Shown here piece after piece: positions 16,751-24,262 of a stretch of DNA of 40,766 bases. A program made the translations under genes and the position numbers. This DNA comes from Actinomycetes bacterium. GTDB lineage: Bacteria > Actinomycetota > Actinomycetes > Propionibacteriales > Nocardioidaceae. Under the pieces are notes generated by a model. The model was given only the letters and a program-made list of their open reading frames with translations, had not been told where the DNA came from and did no database searches. Location: contig JAEZKN010000152.1 in assembly GCA_023415395.1 (NCBI GenBank), positions 1 to 40,766 of the forward strand, written 5' to 3'. Numbering within the stretch: position 1 is the first letter of the stretch; the number at the start of each line of letters is the position of its first letter.

Positions 16751-16764
16751 GAGAACGTGTTCTA
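16751..16764. promoter_or_regulatory. KstR operator, fadA5 side
   Basis: GAGAAC-GT-GTTCTA fits the KstR consensus except for the first base. It overlaps the fadA5 -10 TAGTTT (16763-16768), which is six bases from the ATG. Its centre is 63 bases (about six helical turns) from the cyp125-side operator. The same 14-mer, inverted, occurs upstream of hsaA. Confidence 0.8.
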
Positions 16765-16774
16765 GTTTGGTCCC

Positions 16775-17938
16775 ATGGGTACCCCGGTCATCATCGACGC
16801 CGTCCGCACTCCCCTCGGCAAGCGCAACGGCTGGCTCGCCGGCGTGCACCCCGGCGTCCTCGTCGGCCACGCCATGGCCGAGCTGCTGGCCCGGTCCGGC
16901 GTGGACTCCGGGCTCGTCGACCAGGTCGTCGCCGGCTGCGTGACCCAGGCCGGCGAGCAGTCCAACGGGATGGCACGCCGGGCCTGGCTGCACGCGGGCC
17001 TCGCGCAGCACACCGGCGCCACGATGGTCGACGCCCAGTGCGGGTCCGGCCAGCAGGCCGCGCACCTGGTCAACGACCTGGTCGTCGCGGGCTCGATCGA
17101 GGTCGGCATCGCCGCCGGCGTCGAGGCGATGTCCCGCATCCCGCTGGGCGCCAACGTGCCCGCCGGCACCGGCGACCCGCGCCCGGACGACTGGGCCATC
17201 GACATGCCGAACCAGTTCGAGGCCGCCGACCGGATCGCCCGCAACCGCGGCCTCACCCGGGGCGACCTGGAGGCGTTCGGCCTCGCCTCGCAGCAGAAGG
17301 CGCGTGTCGCCGTCGACGAGGGCCGCTTCAAGCGCGAGATCGCGGCGCTCGAGGCGCCCGTGCTCGGCGAGGACGGCGCGCCGACCGGCGAGACCCGCCT
17401 CGTCGACACCGACCAGGGCCTGCGGGACACCACCCTGGAGGGACTGGCGTCGCTGCGCACCGTGCTGCCCGAGGGCCTGCACACCGCCGGCACGTCCTCG
17501 CAGATCAGCGACGGCGCCTCCGCCGTGCTCATCATGGACGAGGAGAAGGCCCGCGCCCTCGGCCTCACGCCGCGGGCGCGCATCGTCACGCACTGCCTGG
17601 TCGGCTCCGACCCGTACTACCACCTCGACGGACCGATCGAGGCGACCCAGCGGGTGCTCGACCGCACCGGGATGTCCATCGGCGACTTCGACCTGTTCGA
17701 GGTCAACGAGGCCTTCGCCTCCGTCGTCCTCTCCTGGGCCGGCCAGCACCGCGTCGACCTGGACCGGGTGAACGTCAACGGGGGCGCGATCGCCCTCGGC
17801 CACCCCGTGGGCTCCACCGGCACCCGGCTGATCACCACCGCGCTCCACGAGCTCGAGCGGCGGGACGCCTCCACCGCCCTCATCTCGATGTGCGCCGGCG
17901 GCGCCATGGCCACCGGCACCGTGCTCGAACGGATCTGA
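16775..17938 (+). CDS. fadA5: Thiolase FadA5 (steroid side-chain beta-ketoacyl-CoA thiolase)
   Basis: 387 residues. Nucleophile Cys89 in DAQCGSGQQAAH; NEAFASVVLSW, GGAIALGHPVGSTGTRL and SMCAGGAMATG supply the His and second Cys. TPLGKRNGWLAG, GEQSNGMARRAWL, DMPNQFEAA and HTAGTSSQISDGASAVL closely follow M. tuberculosis FadA5 (Rv3546), which cleaves the side-chain beta-keto CoA ester to release acetyl-CoA and an androstene-type acid. Divergent from cyp125 and KstR-controlled. The mRNA is probably leaderless (TAGTTT, six bases, ATG). Transcription runs towards the inverted repeat that begins seven bases after the stop. Confidence 0.92.
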   Translation: MGTPVIIDAVRTPLGKRNGWLAGVHPGVLVGHAMAELLARSGVDSGLVDQVVAGCVTQAGEQSNGMARRAWLHAGLAQHTGATMVDAQCGSGQQAAHLVNDLVVAGSIEVGIAAGVEAMSRIPLGANVPAGTGDPRPDDWAIDMPNQFEAADRIARNRGLTRGDLEAFGLASQQKARVAVDEGRFKREIAALEAPVLGEDGAPTGETRLVDTDQGLRDTTLEGLASLRTVLPEGLHTAGTSSQISDGASAVLIMDEEKARALGLTPRARIVTHCLVGSDPYYHLDGPIEATQRVLDRTGMSIGDFDLFEVNEAFASVVLSWAGQHRVDLDRVNVNGGAIALGHPVGSTGTRLITTALHELERRDASTALISMCAGGAMATGTVLERI

Positions 17939-17944
17939 CTGGCT

Positions 17945-18026
17945 GGCTCTGGAGAGTTTCATCGGCCGGCCGACAAAACTCACGCCTGGACGATGAACCT
18001 TTGTCGGCCAGGCATGAGTTTCGTGG
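17945..18026 (+). repeat. Left inverted repeat of the nuclease-gene unit
   Basis: 82 bases matching, in inverted orientation and without gaps, the repeat at 19038-19119 (about 69/82 identical by hand alignment). Its outer part holds a 28-base imperfect palindrome beginning GAGTTTCATCGGCC (17954-17981). Its inner part can form a stem AAACTCA-GCCTGG / CCAGGC-TGAGTTT. It starts seven bases after the fadA5 stop. Confidence 0.8.
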
Positions 18027-18092
18027 CGACGGCTATCCACAGATACGCCGCTGAGCCCCGGAGCGCCTCCCCCAGCGGGAAGTCTGCTGGGC

Positions 18093-19034
18093 ATGAGCCT
18101 CATCCCCTTCGACCAGCACGGACTGCTGCTCCGGCGTGATGCCGTCCGAGCCGGCTTCGACGACAACTGGCTGCACCGCATGGTCCGCGACCACGCCCTG
18201 AGCCACATCCGTCACGGCGCCTACGCGAACCCCGCCATCTGGCTCCCGGCCACACCGACTCAGCGTCACGTGCTCCTCGGCCGTGCGGTGATGCAGCAGT
18301 ACGACGAGCGCGTGGCCCTGTCGCATGCGAGCGCTCATGTCCGGCGCGGCGGACCGGACTGGGGGATCGACCTCTCCAACGTGAACATCACCAACCTGTT
18401 CGGACGCGGCGACCGCACCCAGTCCGGGATCACCCACCACCGGGGCTGGGTCGGCGTGCGGGACGTCTCGCGCCTCGACGGGCACTGGATCACCGCGCCC
18501 GGTCGCACCGCGGTGGAGACCGCGGCGGCGCTGGCTCACGTCCCGGCCGTGGCCGTCCTCGACTGGACCCTGCGCCAGGGCCTTGCCACACCGGAGGAGC
18601 TGGACGCGTACGCGCGCGCTCACATGCGCGAGTGGCCTGGCACCGTCGGGCTGCCCGAGGCCGTCGACGACAGCGACCCTCGCACCGAGTCGGTCGGCGA
18701 GACGCGGACCCGACTCATGTTCCGGCGCGCCGGGCTCCAGGTCGAGCCGCAGTGGCAGGTGTACCACCCGTCGGGACGTCTTGCCGGACGCGTCGATCTC
18801 CTCGTCCCTGAGCTCGGTCTTCTCGTCGAGTTCGACGGTGCTATCAAGTACGGCCGGCTGCTCGAGCCTGGGCAGTCGATCAGCGACGTCATCCGTGCGG
18901 AGCGCGCGCGGGAGGTCCTGCTCGAGGAGCTGACCGGGCTGCGCATGTTCCGCGTGATCTGGCCGGACCTCGGCCGCCCCGACCACACGATCGGCCGAGC
19001 TCGCCGCGTTGCTGCTACGCGCCGAGCGGCCTGA
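18093..19034 (+). CDS. AbiEi-type winged-helix plus DUF559/VSR-like nuclease-domain protein
   Basis: 313 residues. Residues 8-55 (LLLRRDAVRAGFDDNWLHRMVRDHALSHIRHGAYA) form the winged helix seen in AbiEi antitoxin-like proteins. The C-terminus (about 195-305) has the DUF559/Vsr endonuclease-like pattern: ESVGETRTRLMFRRAGL, GRVDLLVPELGLLVEFDG with acidic residues near 199, 235, 246 and 248, and a Lys about 253 (IKY). Such proteins are numerous in Nocardioides and mycobacterial genomes, but their role is unsettled (defence, TA-like or selfish). It lacks the -10/N6/ATG promoter layout of the neighbours. It interrupts the fadA5-to-SDR stretch where M. tuberculosis has only ddn. Confidence 0.8.
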   Translation: MSLIPFDQHGLLLRRDAVRAGFDDNWLHRMVRDHALSHIRHGAYANPAIWLPATPTQRHVLLGRAVMQQYDERVALSHASAHVRRGGPDWGIDLSNVNITNLFGRGDRTQSGITHHRGWVGVRDVSRLDGHWITAPGRTAVETAAALAHVPAVAVLDWTLRQGLATPEELDAYARAHMREWPGTVGLPEAVDDSDPRTESVGETRTRLMFRRAGLQVEPQWQVYHPSGRLAGRVDLLVPELGLLVEFDGAIKYGRLLEPGQSISDVIRAERAREVLLEELTGLRMFRVIWPDLGRPDHTIGRARRVAATRRAA

Positions 19035-19037
19035 TGC

Positions 19038-19119
19038 CCACGAAACTCATGCTCGGACGATGAAGCTTTGTCGTCCCGGAGTGAGTTTCATCGGCCGGCC
19101 GATGAAACTCTCAAGAGCC
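19038..19119 (-). repeat. Right inverted repeat of the nuclease-gene unit
   Basis: Inverted counterpart of 17945-18026. It contains a perfect 28-base palindrome (19083-19110; half-site GAGTTTCATCGGCC) ending immediately before the SDR stop codon at 19111-19113. A GGACGA/TCGTCC stem lies inside. It occupies the convergent junction, so it can also act as a transcription barrier. Confidence 0.8.
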
Positions 19120-19992
19120 GTAGACGGGCTCCGGCGCGGGAGCCGCGGCGAGGAGCTCGCGCAGGGCGGGACCGACCTCGGCCGCCTCCCAGCGGCGCCC
19201 GAGGTCGCGAGCGGGGCCGTGGGCCCAGCCGGTCTCCACCGTGATCGTCGACCCGTCGATCTCGATCACCCGGCCGGTGACGTCGCCGGCCTCCGCGGCG
19301 GCCAGCCAGGCGACGATCGGCGAGTTGTCCTCGGGGAGCGCCATCGCCGAGGTGTCGAAGGCGCCCTCGGTCATCCGGGTGCGCGCCACCGGCGCGATGG
19401 CGTTGACCGTGACGCCGTAGCGGCCCATCTCCTGGGCGGCGACGAGGGTGAGGCCGGCGATGCCGGCCTTGGCCGCGGAGTACGTCGCCTGGCCGACCGA
19501 GCCCTGGAGACCTGCCCCGGACGAGGTGTTGACGACGCGGGCCGACCGCTGGCGGCCCGCCTTGGCCTCGCTGCGCCAGTAGGCACCGGCGTGCCGCAGC
19601 GGCGCGAAGTGACCCTTGAGGTGGACCCGGATCACGGCGTCCCACTCCTCCTCGGAGGTGTTGACCAGCATCCGGTCGCGCACGAACCCGGCGTTGTTGA
19701 CCAGGACGTCGAGGGCGCCGAAGGTGTCGATGGCCTGCTGCACCATGGCGGCGGCCTGCTCGAAGTCCGCGACGTCGGCGGTGTTGACGACGGCCCGCCC
19801 GTCCGCCGCCTCGATCTCGGCGACGACGGACTCCGCCGGGGTCTCCCCGGTCCCCTCGCCGGCGATCGACACCCCGTAGTCGTTGACGACCACGGCCGCG
19901 CCGTGGCGCGCCAGCTCGAGCGCGTGCGCCCGGCCGATCCCGCGGCCGGCGCCGGTCACGATGGCGACCCGGCCTTCGAGAAGCTTGCTCAT
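19111..19992 (-). CDS. Short-chain dehydrogenase (Rv3548c-like), KstR2 regulon
   Basis: 293 residues. Rossmann motif VTGAGRGIGRAHAL at 11-24, NNAG at about 100, and the catalytic Ser...Tyr-x3-Lys in SSGAGLQGSVGQATYSAAK. The VVVNDYGVSIAGEG insertion is typical of the multifunctional-enzyme/hydroxyacyl-CoA-dehydrogenase branch of SDRs. It corresponds to Rv3548c by position and size. A beta-hydroxyacyl-CoA oxidation in the breakdown of the steroid C/D-ring acid is likely, though not specific from sequence. The start ATG 19992 shares a base with the stop of the next SDR. The end abuts the right inverted repeat. Confidence 0.87.
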   Translation of the reverse strand: MSKLLEGRVAIVTGAGRGIGRAHALELARHGAAVVVNDYGVSIAGEGTGETPAESVVAEIEAADGRAVVNTADVADFEQAAAMVQQAIDTFGALDVLVNNAGFVRDRMLVNTSEEEWDAVIRVHLKGHFAPLRHAGAYWRSEAKAGRQRSARVVNTSSGAGLQGSVGQATYSAAKAGIAGLTLVAAQEMGRYGVTVNAIAPVARTRMTEGAFDTSAMALPEDNSPIVAWLAAAEAGDVTGRVIEIDGSTITVETGWAHGPARDLGRRWEAAEVGPALRELLAAAPAPEPVYGS

Positions 19993-20738
19993 CACAGTCC
20001 CTTCGAGACGACGAGGAACGCGGGGGGCTCTCCCCCGCCATGACAGGCGACGGTCGCGCCCGAGACGTAGGACGCCAGGTCGCTGGCCAGGAACGCGGCG
20101 ACGTGGCCGACCTCCTCGGGCCGCGCCATCCGGCCGAGGGGGATCGTCTGCTCGATCGCCGCCACCGAGGCGTCGTCGCCGTAGTGGTCGTCGGACTGCT
20201 CGGTGCGGCACAGCCCCACGTCGACGGCGTTCACGCGGACCTTCGGCGCCCACTCCATCGCCAGCGAGGTGGTCAGCGAGTCCAGACCCGCCTTGGCGGC
20301 GCCGTACGCCGCGATGGTCGGTGCCGGCCGGTGCGCGGACACCGAGGAGATGTTCACGATGTTCCCGCCCGACAGCTGCTGCTGCATGACCGCGTTTGCG
20401 GCCTGCGCGCAGACCAGCGGGGCGAGCAGGTTGAGTCCGACGACCTTCTCGTGGAACCGGGGCGACGCCGAGGCCGCGTCGGCCGAAGGCGCTCCCCCGG
20501 CGTTGTTCACGAGGATGTCGAGGCGCTCCAGCGACGCCACGAGATCCCGCACGGCCTCGGCGTCACGCACGTCGCACACCCGGTGGGTGGTGCCGGGCAC
20601 CGGCTCGACCTCCGAGCGCGAGCAGGTCACCACCGACGCACCGGCGTCGAGCAGCGCGCGCGTGATGCCCAGGCCGATGCCCCGGGTCCCGCCCGTGACG
20701 AGCGCGACGCGTCCGGAGAGGTCCACCGCCAAGGTCAT
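19992..20738 (-). CDS. Short-chain dehydrogenase (Rv3549c-like), KstR2 regulon
   Basis: 248 residues, classical SDR: VTGGTRGIGLGITRALL, CDVRDAEAV, NNAGGAP, SSVSAHRPAPTIAAYGAAKAG and FLASDLASYVSGATV. First gene of a two-gene minus-strand unit, divergent from echA20 across an ACCAAGC-type operator, as in Rv3549c/Rv3550. TAGGGT lies on the minus strand six bases before the ATG, so a leaderless transcript is predicted. It should oxidise or reduce a hydroxy/keto group in a late steroid ring intermediate. Its exact step has not been assigned in the pathway as I know it. Confidence 0.88.
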   Translation of the reverse strand: MTLAVDLSGRVALVTGGTRGIGLGITRALLDAGASVVTCSRSEVEPVPGTTHRVCDVRDAEAVRDLVASLERLDILVNNAGGAPSADAASASPRFHEKVVGLNLLAPLVCAQAANAVMQQQLSGGNIVNISSVSAHRPAPTIAAYGAAKAGLDSLTTSLAMEWAPKVRVNAVDVGLCRTEQSDDHYGDDASVAAIEQTIPLGRMARPEEVGHVAAFLASDLASYVSGATVACHGGGEPPAFLVVSKGL

Positions 20739-20749
20739 GCTGCTACCCT

Positions 20750-20767
20750 ACCAAGCACTTGCTTGGT
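20750..20767. promoter_or_regulatory. KstR2-type operator between the SDR pair and echA20
   Basis: ACCAAGCA-CT-TGCTTGGT, a perfect palindrome that also contains the published KstR2 form AnCAAGnnCTTGnT, offset by two bases. It overlaps the minus-strand -10 of the SDR gene and follows a plus-strand TACCCT (20744-20749). The 17 bases 20741-20757 are 16/17 identical to 31122-31138. Confidence 0.85.
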
Positions 20768-20778
20768 TAGGAGCGAAC

Positions 20779-21534
20779 GTGCCCATCACTTCCGAACTGC
20801 GCCCCGACGGCGTCCGGCTGGTCACCATGGACCACCCGCCGGTCAACGCGCTCACCGTCCAGGGCTGGTACGACGTCGCCGCCGCCCTCGACGAGGCCGC
20901 AAGCGACCTGGACACCAAGGTTGTCGTGCTGCGGGCCGAGGGTCGCGGTTTCAACGCCGGGGTCGACATCAAGGAGATGCAGCACACCAGCGGCTTCGAG
21001 GCGCTCGTCGGCGCCAACAGGGGGTGCTTCGCGGCGTTCAAGGCGGTCTACGAGTGCGCCGTCCCGGTGGTCGCCGCAGTCAACGGCTTCTGCCTCGGCG
21101 GCGGCGTCGGCCTGGTCGGCAACGCCGACTGCGTCGTGGCCAGCGACGATGCGTACTTCGGGGTCCCCGAGGTCAACCAGGGCGCGCTCGGCGCGGCGAC
21201 CCACATGGCCCGGCTGGTGCCCCAGCACATGATGCGCACCCTCTACTTCACCGCACGCACGATCAAGGCCACCGAGCTGGTCCGGTTCGGCAGCGTCTTG
21301 GAGACGGTCCCCCGCGACCGGCTCGACGACGCGGCGCTGGCGGTCGCCGGCGAGATCGCGGCCAAGGACACCCGGGTGATCCGGGCCGCCAAGGAGGCGC
21401 TCAACGGCATCGACCCGATCGACGTCAACAAGAGCTACCGCTTCGAGCAGGGGTTCACCTTCGAGCTGAACCTGGCCGGCGTGAGCGACGAGCTGCGCGA
21501 CGAGTTCGCCGGGACGCAGAAGAGCAAGGGATGA
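20779..21534 (+). CDS. echA20: EchA20-like ring hydrolase (crotonase family)
   Basis: 251 residues, crotonase fold: TMDHPPVNALT, AEGRGFNAGVDIKEM (oxyanion loop), VNGFCLGGGVGLVGNADCVVA and FGVPEVNQGALGA. The start GTG 20779 has AGGAG a few bases upstream. In M. tuberculosis EchA20 (Rv3550) opens ring D of the bicyclic CoA thioester HIEC-CoA, giving COCHEA-CoA, the substrate of IpdAB. The next genes here are ipdA and ipdB, which supports the same role. KstR2-controlled. Its stop codon overlaps an ATG that opens an eight-codon micro-ORF leading to ipdA. Confidence 0.9.
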   Translation: MPITSELRPDGVRLVTMDHPPVNALTVQGWYDVAAALDEAASDLDTKVVVLRAEGRGFNAGVDIKEMQHTSGFEALVGANRGCFAAFKAVYECAVPVVAAVNGFCLGGGVGLVGNADCVVASDDAYFGVPEVNQGALGAATHMARLVPQHMMRTLYFTARTIKATELVRFGSVLETVPRDRLDDAALAVAGEIAAKDTRVIRAAKEALNGIDPIDVNKSYRFEQGFTFELNLAGVSDELRDEFAGTQKSKG

Positions 21535-21557
21535 GCCACGGGATGAGCCAGGGATGA
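21531..21557 (+). CDS. Eight-codon micro-ORF bridging echA20 and ipdA
   Basis: ATG at 21531 (overlapping the echA20 stop as ATGA) reads MSHGMSQG and stops at 21555-21557, which overlaps the ipdA ATG as ATGA. The segment looks like a tandem duplication of a GGGATGAGCCA-type start region. It may carry terminating and re-initiating ribosomes across the gap. Translation is inferred only from the geometry. Confidence 0.4.
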   Translation: MSHGMSQG

Positions 21558-22435
21558 GCAAGGGACCACGCGACAAGCAGATGACGATCGACGAGGTCCT
21601 CGGCGAGCTGAAGGACGGCATGACCATCGGCATCGGCGGCTGGGGCCCGCGCCGCAAGCCGATGGCCCTGGTCCGCGCGATCCTGCGCAGCGACCTGACG
21701 GACCTCACGATCGTCAGCTGGGGCGGGGCCGACGTCGGGCTGCTCGCCCGGGCGGGCAAGATCCGAAAGCTCGTCTACGCATTCGTCTCCCTCGACTCGG
21801 TGCCGCTGGAGCCGAACTTCCAGCGGGCCCGCCAGGAGGGCACGATCCCCGAGCTCGTCGAGCTCGACGAGGGCATGTTCCAGACCGGGCTGCGCGCCGC
21901 CGCCCAGCGGCTGCCGTTCCTGCCGATGCGCGCGGGCCTCGGCTCCGACGTGCTGGTCAACCAGCCGTGGATCGAGACGGTGACGAGCCCCTACGACGAC
22001 GGCGAGGAGCTGGTCGCCGTACCCGCGATCCCGCTCGACGTCGCGCTCGTCCACATGAACCGCGCCGACCAGCACGGCAACGCGTCCTACCTCGGGCCGG
22101 ACCCCTACTTCGACGACCTGTTCGCGATGGCGGCCGACCGCACGTACGTCTCGTGCGAGCAGGTGGTCGACACCGCCGGCCTCACCGTCCACACCCCCGT
22201 CCAGCGCCTGCTGCTGCACCGGATGATGGTCAGCGGCGTCGTCGAGACGCCGAACGGCGCGCACTTCACCACCTGCACGCCCGACTACGAGCGCGACGAG
22301 AGCTTCCAGCGGGCGTACGCCGCCGCGGCCGGTGGCAGCGACGAGGACTGGTCCGCGTTCCACGACCGGTTCCTGGCCGGTGACGAGGCGGCCTACCAGG
22401 CCGCGGTCCGCGAGCTCGCCGAGGAGGACAAGTGA
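21554..22435 (+). CDS. ipdA: IpdA, alpha subunit of COCHEA-CoA ring hydrolase
   Basis: 293 residues with the CoA-transferase family I fold: MTIDEVLGELKDGMTIGIGGWGPRRKPMALV, TIVSWGGADVGLLARAGKI, ELDEGMFQTGLRAAAQRLPF, and DVALVHMNRADQHGNASYLGPD. IpdAB is a CoA-transferase homologue that instead hydrolyses the last ring of the steroid nucleus (COCHEA-CoA). The GIGGWG loop and the ELDEG Glu are in the expected places. Start ATG 21554 is the only ATG in frame here. The GTGA overlap with ipdB ensures equal synthesis of the two subunits. Confidence 0.92.
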   Translation: MSKGPRDKQMTIDEVLGELKDGMTIGIGGWGPRRKPMALVRAILRSDLTDLTIVSWGGADVGLLARAGKIRKLVYAFVSLDSVPLEPNFQRARQEGTIPELVELDEGMFQTGLRAAAQRLPFLPMRAGLGSDVLVNQPWIETVTSPYDDGEELVAVPAIPLDVALVHMNRADQHGNASYLGPDPYFDDLFAMAADRTYVSCEQVVDTAGLTVHTPVQRLLLHRMMVSGVVETPNGAHFTTCTPDYERDESFQRAYAAAAGGSDEDWSAFHDRFLAGDEAAYQAAVRELAEEDK

Positions 22436-23202
22436 GCGCCACCGAGACGAGCGCGGCGCGCGCCGACGTCTGCGCCGCCGCCATCGCCGACGCGTTCGAG
22501 CACGACGGCGAGATCTTCGCCAGCCCGATGGGCCTGCTCCCGACACTCGGGGTCCGGCTGGCCAAGCTGACCAGCAACCCGGACCTGGCGATCTCCGACG
22601 GCGAGTCGCTCCTCCTCGCCGGCGTCCCGCCGCTGTTCGCGAAGGGTGACGTCGTCGAGGGGTGGATCCCGTTCCGCAAGGTCTTCGACGTCATCGCCTA
22701 CGGCAAGCGCCACGTGATGATGGGCGCCACCCAGGTCGACCGCCACGGCAACCAGAACATCTCCGCCATCGGCGCCTGGGCGCAGCCGACGCGCCAGCTG
22801 CTCGGCAGCCGCGGCGCACCGGGCAACACCGTCAACAACCGGACGTCCTACTGGGTGCCCAAGCACTCCCCCCGCGTCTTCGTGGAGCAGGTCGACATCG
22901 TCTCCGGCGTCGGCCCGAGGCGGGCGAAGGAGGCCGGGCCGGCCGCCGCCCGCTACAACGACATCCACCGGATCGTCAGCAACCTCGCGGTCTTCGACGT
23001 CCGGGGCGCGGGCGACACGCTCCGGCTGCTCAGCGTGCACCCGGGCGTGACGGTCGACGACGTGCGCGAGGCGACCGGGTTCGAGCTCGACGCGCCGGCC
23101 GACGTGCCGACGACGCGTGAGCCCACGGCGGAGGAGCTCGTCCTCATCCGCGAGGTGCTCGACCCGAAGGGCCTGCGCTTCAAGGAAGTGCCCCGTGATT
23201 GA
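22432..23202 (+). CDS. ipdB: IpdB, beta subunit of COCHEA-CoA ring hydrolase
   Basis: 256 residues, beta-type CoA-transferase fold: ADVCAAAIADAFEHDGEIFASPMGLLPTLGVRLAKLTSNPDLAISDGE, FDVIAYGKRHVMMGATQVDRHGNQNIS, and NNRTSYWVPKHSPRVFVEQVDIVSGVGP. The G(A/S)TQVDRHGN motif and lack of the usual ENG transfer signature fit IpdB rather than a true transferase. GTG start overlaps the ipdA stop. Works as a heteromer with IpdA in the cytoplasm. Matches Rv3552 in position. Confidence 0.92.
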   Translation: MSATETSAARADVCAAAIADAFEHDGEIFASPMGLLPTLGVRLAKLTSNPDLAISDGESLLLAGVPPLFAKGDVVEGWIPFRKVFDVIAYGKRHVMMGATQVDRHGNQNISAIGAWAQPTRQLLGSRGAPGNTVNNRTSYWVPKHSPRVFVEQVDIVSGVGPRRAKEAGPAAARYNDIHRIVSNLAVFDVRGAGDTLRLLSVHPGVTVDDVREATGFELDAPADVPTTREPTAEELVLIREVLDPKGLRFKEVPRD

Positions 23203-24262
23203 GCAGCTGCTCCGCACGCCGTTCACCGACCTGGTCGGCGTGCGCCACCCGGTCGTGCAGACCGGCATGGGCTGGGTGTCCGGACCGCGACTGGTCAGCG
23301 GCACCGCGAACGCCGGCGGCCTCGGCATCCTGGCCAGCGCGACGATGACCTTCGCCGAGCTGGAGCAGGCGATCGTCGAGGTCAAGGGCCGCACCGACCA
23401 GCCGTTCGGGGTCAACCTCCGCGCGGACGCGGCCGACGCGCCCGACCGCTGCCGGCTGCTGATCGACCACGGCGTGAAGGTCGCGTCCTTCGCGCTCGCC
23501 CCCAAGCCCGAGCTCATCGCCACGCTCAAGGAGCACGGCACCGTCGTGATGCCATCGGTCGGCGCGGCCAAGCACGCGGTCAAGGTCGCCGCCTGGGGTG
23601 CCGACGCCGTGATGGTCCAGGGCGGGGAGGGCGGCGGGCACACCGGACCGGTGCCCACGACCCTGCTGGTCCCGACGGTCCTCGACGCCGTGGACATCCC
23701 CGTCGTCGCGGCCGGCGGCTTCTTCGACGGCCGCGGGCTGGCCGCCGCGCGGTCCTACGGCGCGGCCGGCCTCGGCATGGGCCCCCGCTTCCTGCTGACG
23801 CAGGACTCCGCCGTGCCCGACGCGGTCAAACAGCTCTACCTCCAGCGCGGCCTGACCGACACGGTGGTGACCGCCAAGGTCGACGGCATGCCGCACCGGA
23901 TGCTGCGCACCGACCTGGTCGAGGAGCTCGAGGGCACCAGCGCGCTCAGGCGGCTGGGGCCGACGGCGCGGCGCACGCTCGAGTTCAAGAAGGACTCCGG
24001 CTTGTCCTGGTCGGCGCTGCTCAAGGACGGCCGCGCGATGAGGAAGGCCCAGGGCCGCACGCTGGGCCAGATGGCGCTCGCGGCCAACACGCCGACGATG
24101 CTCAAGGCCGGGCTCGTCGAGGGAGACACCTCGGCAGGTGTGCTGGCCAGCGGTCAGGTCGTCGGCGTCATCGACGACCTGCCAACCTGCGAGGAGCTCA
24201 TCGACCGCGTGGTCACCCGCGCCGCCGAGGAGCTGCGCCGCACCTCGTCGTACGTCCGCTAG
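23195..24262 (+). CDS. ipdC: IpdC, NAD(P)H-flavin oxidoreductase (nitronate-monooxygenase family)
   Basis: 355 residues from GTG 23195, which overlaps ipdB by eight bases (AAGGA upstream). TIM-barrel FMN enzyme: GVRHPVVQTGMGWVSGPRLVSGTANAGGLGILASA at the N-terminus, GADAVMVQGGEGGGHTGPVPTTLLVP and VVAAGGFFDGRGLAAARSYGAAGLGMGPRFL for the FMN phosphate. IpdC (Rv3553) is proposed to introduce the ring double bond before EchA20 acts. Last gene of the echA20 operon. It converges on a GNAT gene with a 4-base stop overlap. Confidence 0.9.
   Translation: MIEQLLRTPFTDLVGVRHPVVQTGMGWVSGPRLVSGTANAGGLGILASATMTFAELEQAIVEVKGRTDQPFGVNLRADAADAPDRCRLLIDHGVKVASFALAPKPELIATLKEHGTVVMPSVGAAKHAVKVAAWGADAVMVQGGEGGGHTGPVPTTLLVPTVLDAVDIPVVAAGGFFDGRGLAAARSYGAAGLGMGPRFLLTQDSAVPDAVKQLYLQRGLTDTVVTAKVDGMPHRMLRTDLVEELEGTSALRRLGPTARRTLEFKKDSGLSWSALLKDGRAMRKAQGRTLGQMALAANTPTMLKAGLVEGDTSAGVLASGQVVGVIDDLPTCEELIDRVVTRAAEELRRTSSYVR

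Larger units (their letters stand above)
17945..19119 (+). mobile_element. Candidate mobile unit: VSR/DUF559-type nuclease gene enclosed by long inverted repeats
   Basis: One complete gene (18093-19034) is framed by 82-base inverted repeats, each containing a further palindrome at its outer side. The right repeat begins three bases after the gene's stop codon and the left repeat ends 66 bases before its start. No transposase is present and no clear target-site duplication was found. The outer nine bases of the right repeat coincide with the last two codons and stop of the neighbouring SDR. The alternative is two copies of a dispersed intergenic palindrome that happen to flank a single gene. 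Confidence 0.5.

Noticed and set aside
17954..17981. Palindrome GAGTTTCATCGGCC... as a KstR- or KstR2-type operator
   Set aside because: It has neither AACnnGTT nor CAAG/CTTG halves, lies downstream of fadA5, and has a paired copy on the other side of the nuclease gene.
17945..19119. Classical insertion sequence
   Set aside because: The internal gene shows no DDE or serine/tyrosine recombinase motif, and no unambiguous target-site duplication was found.
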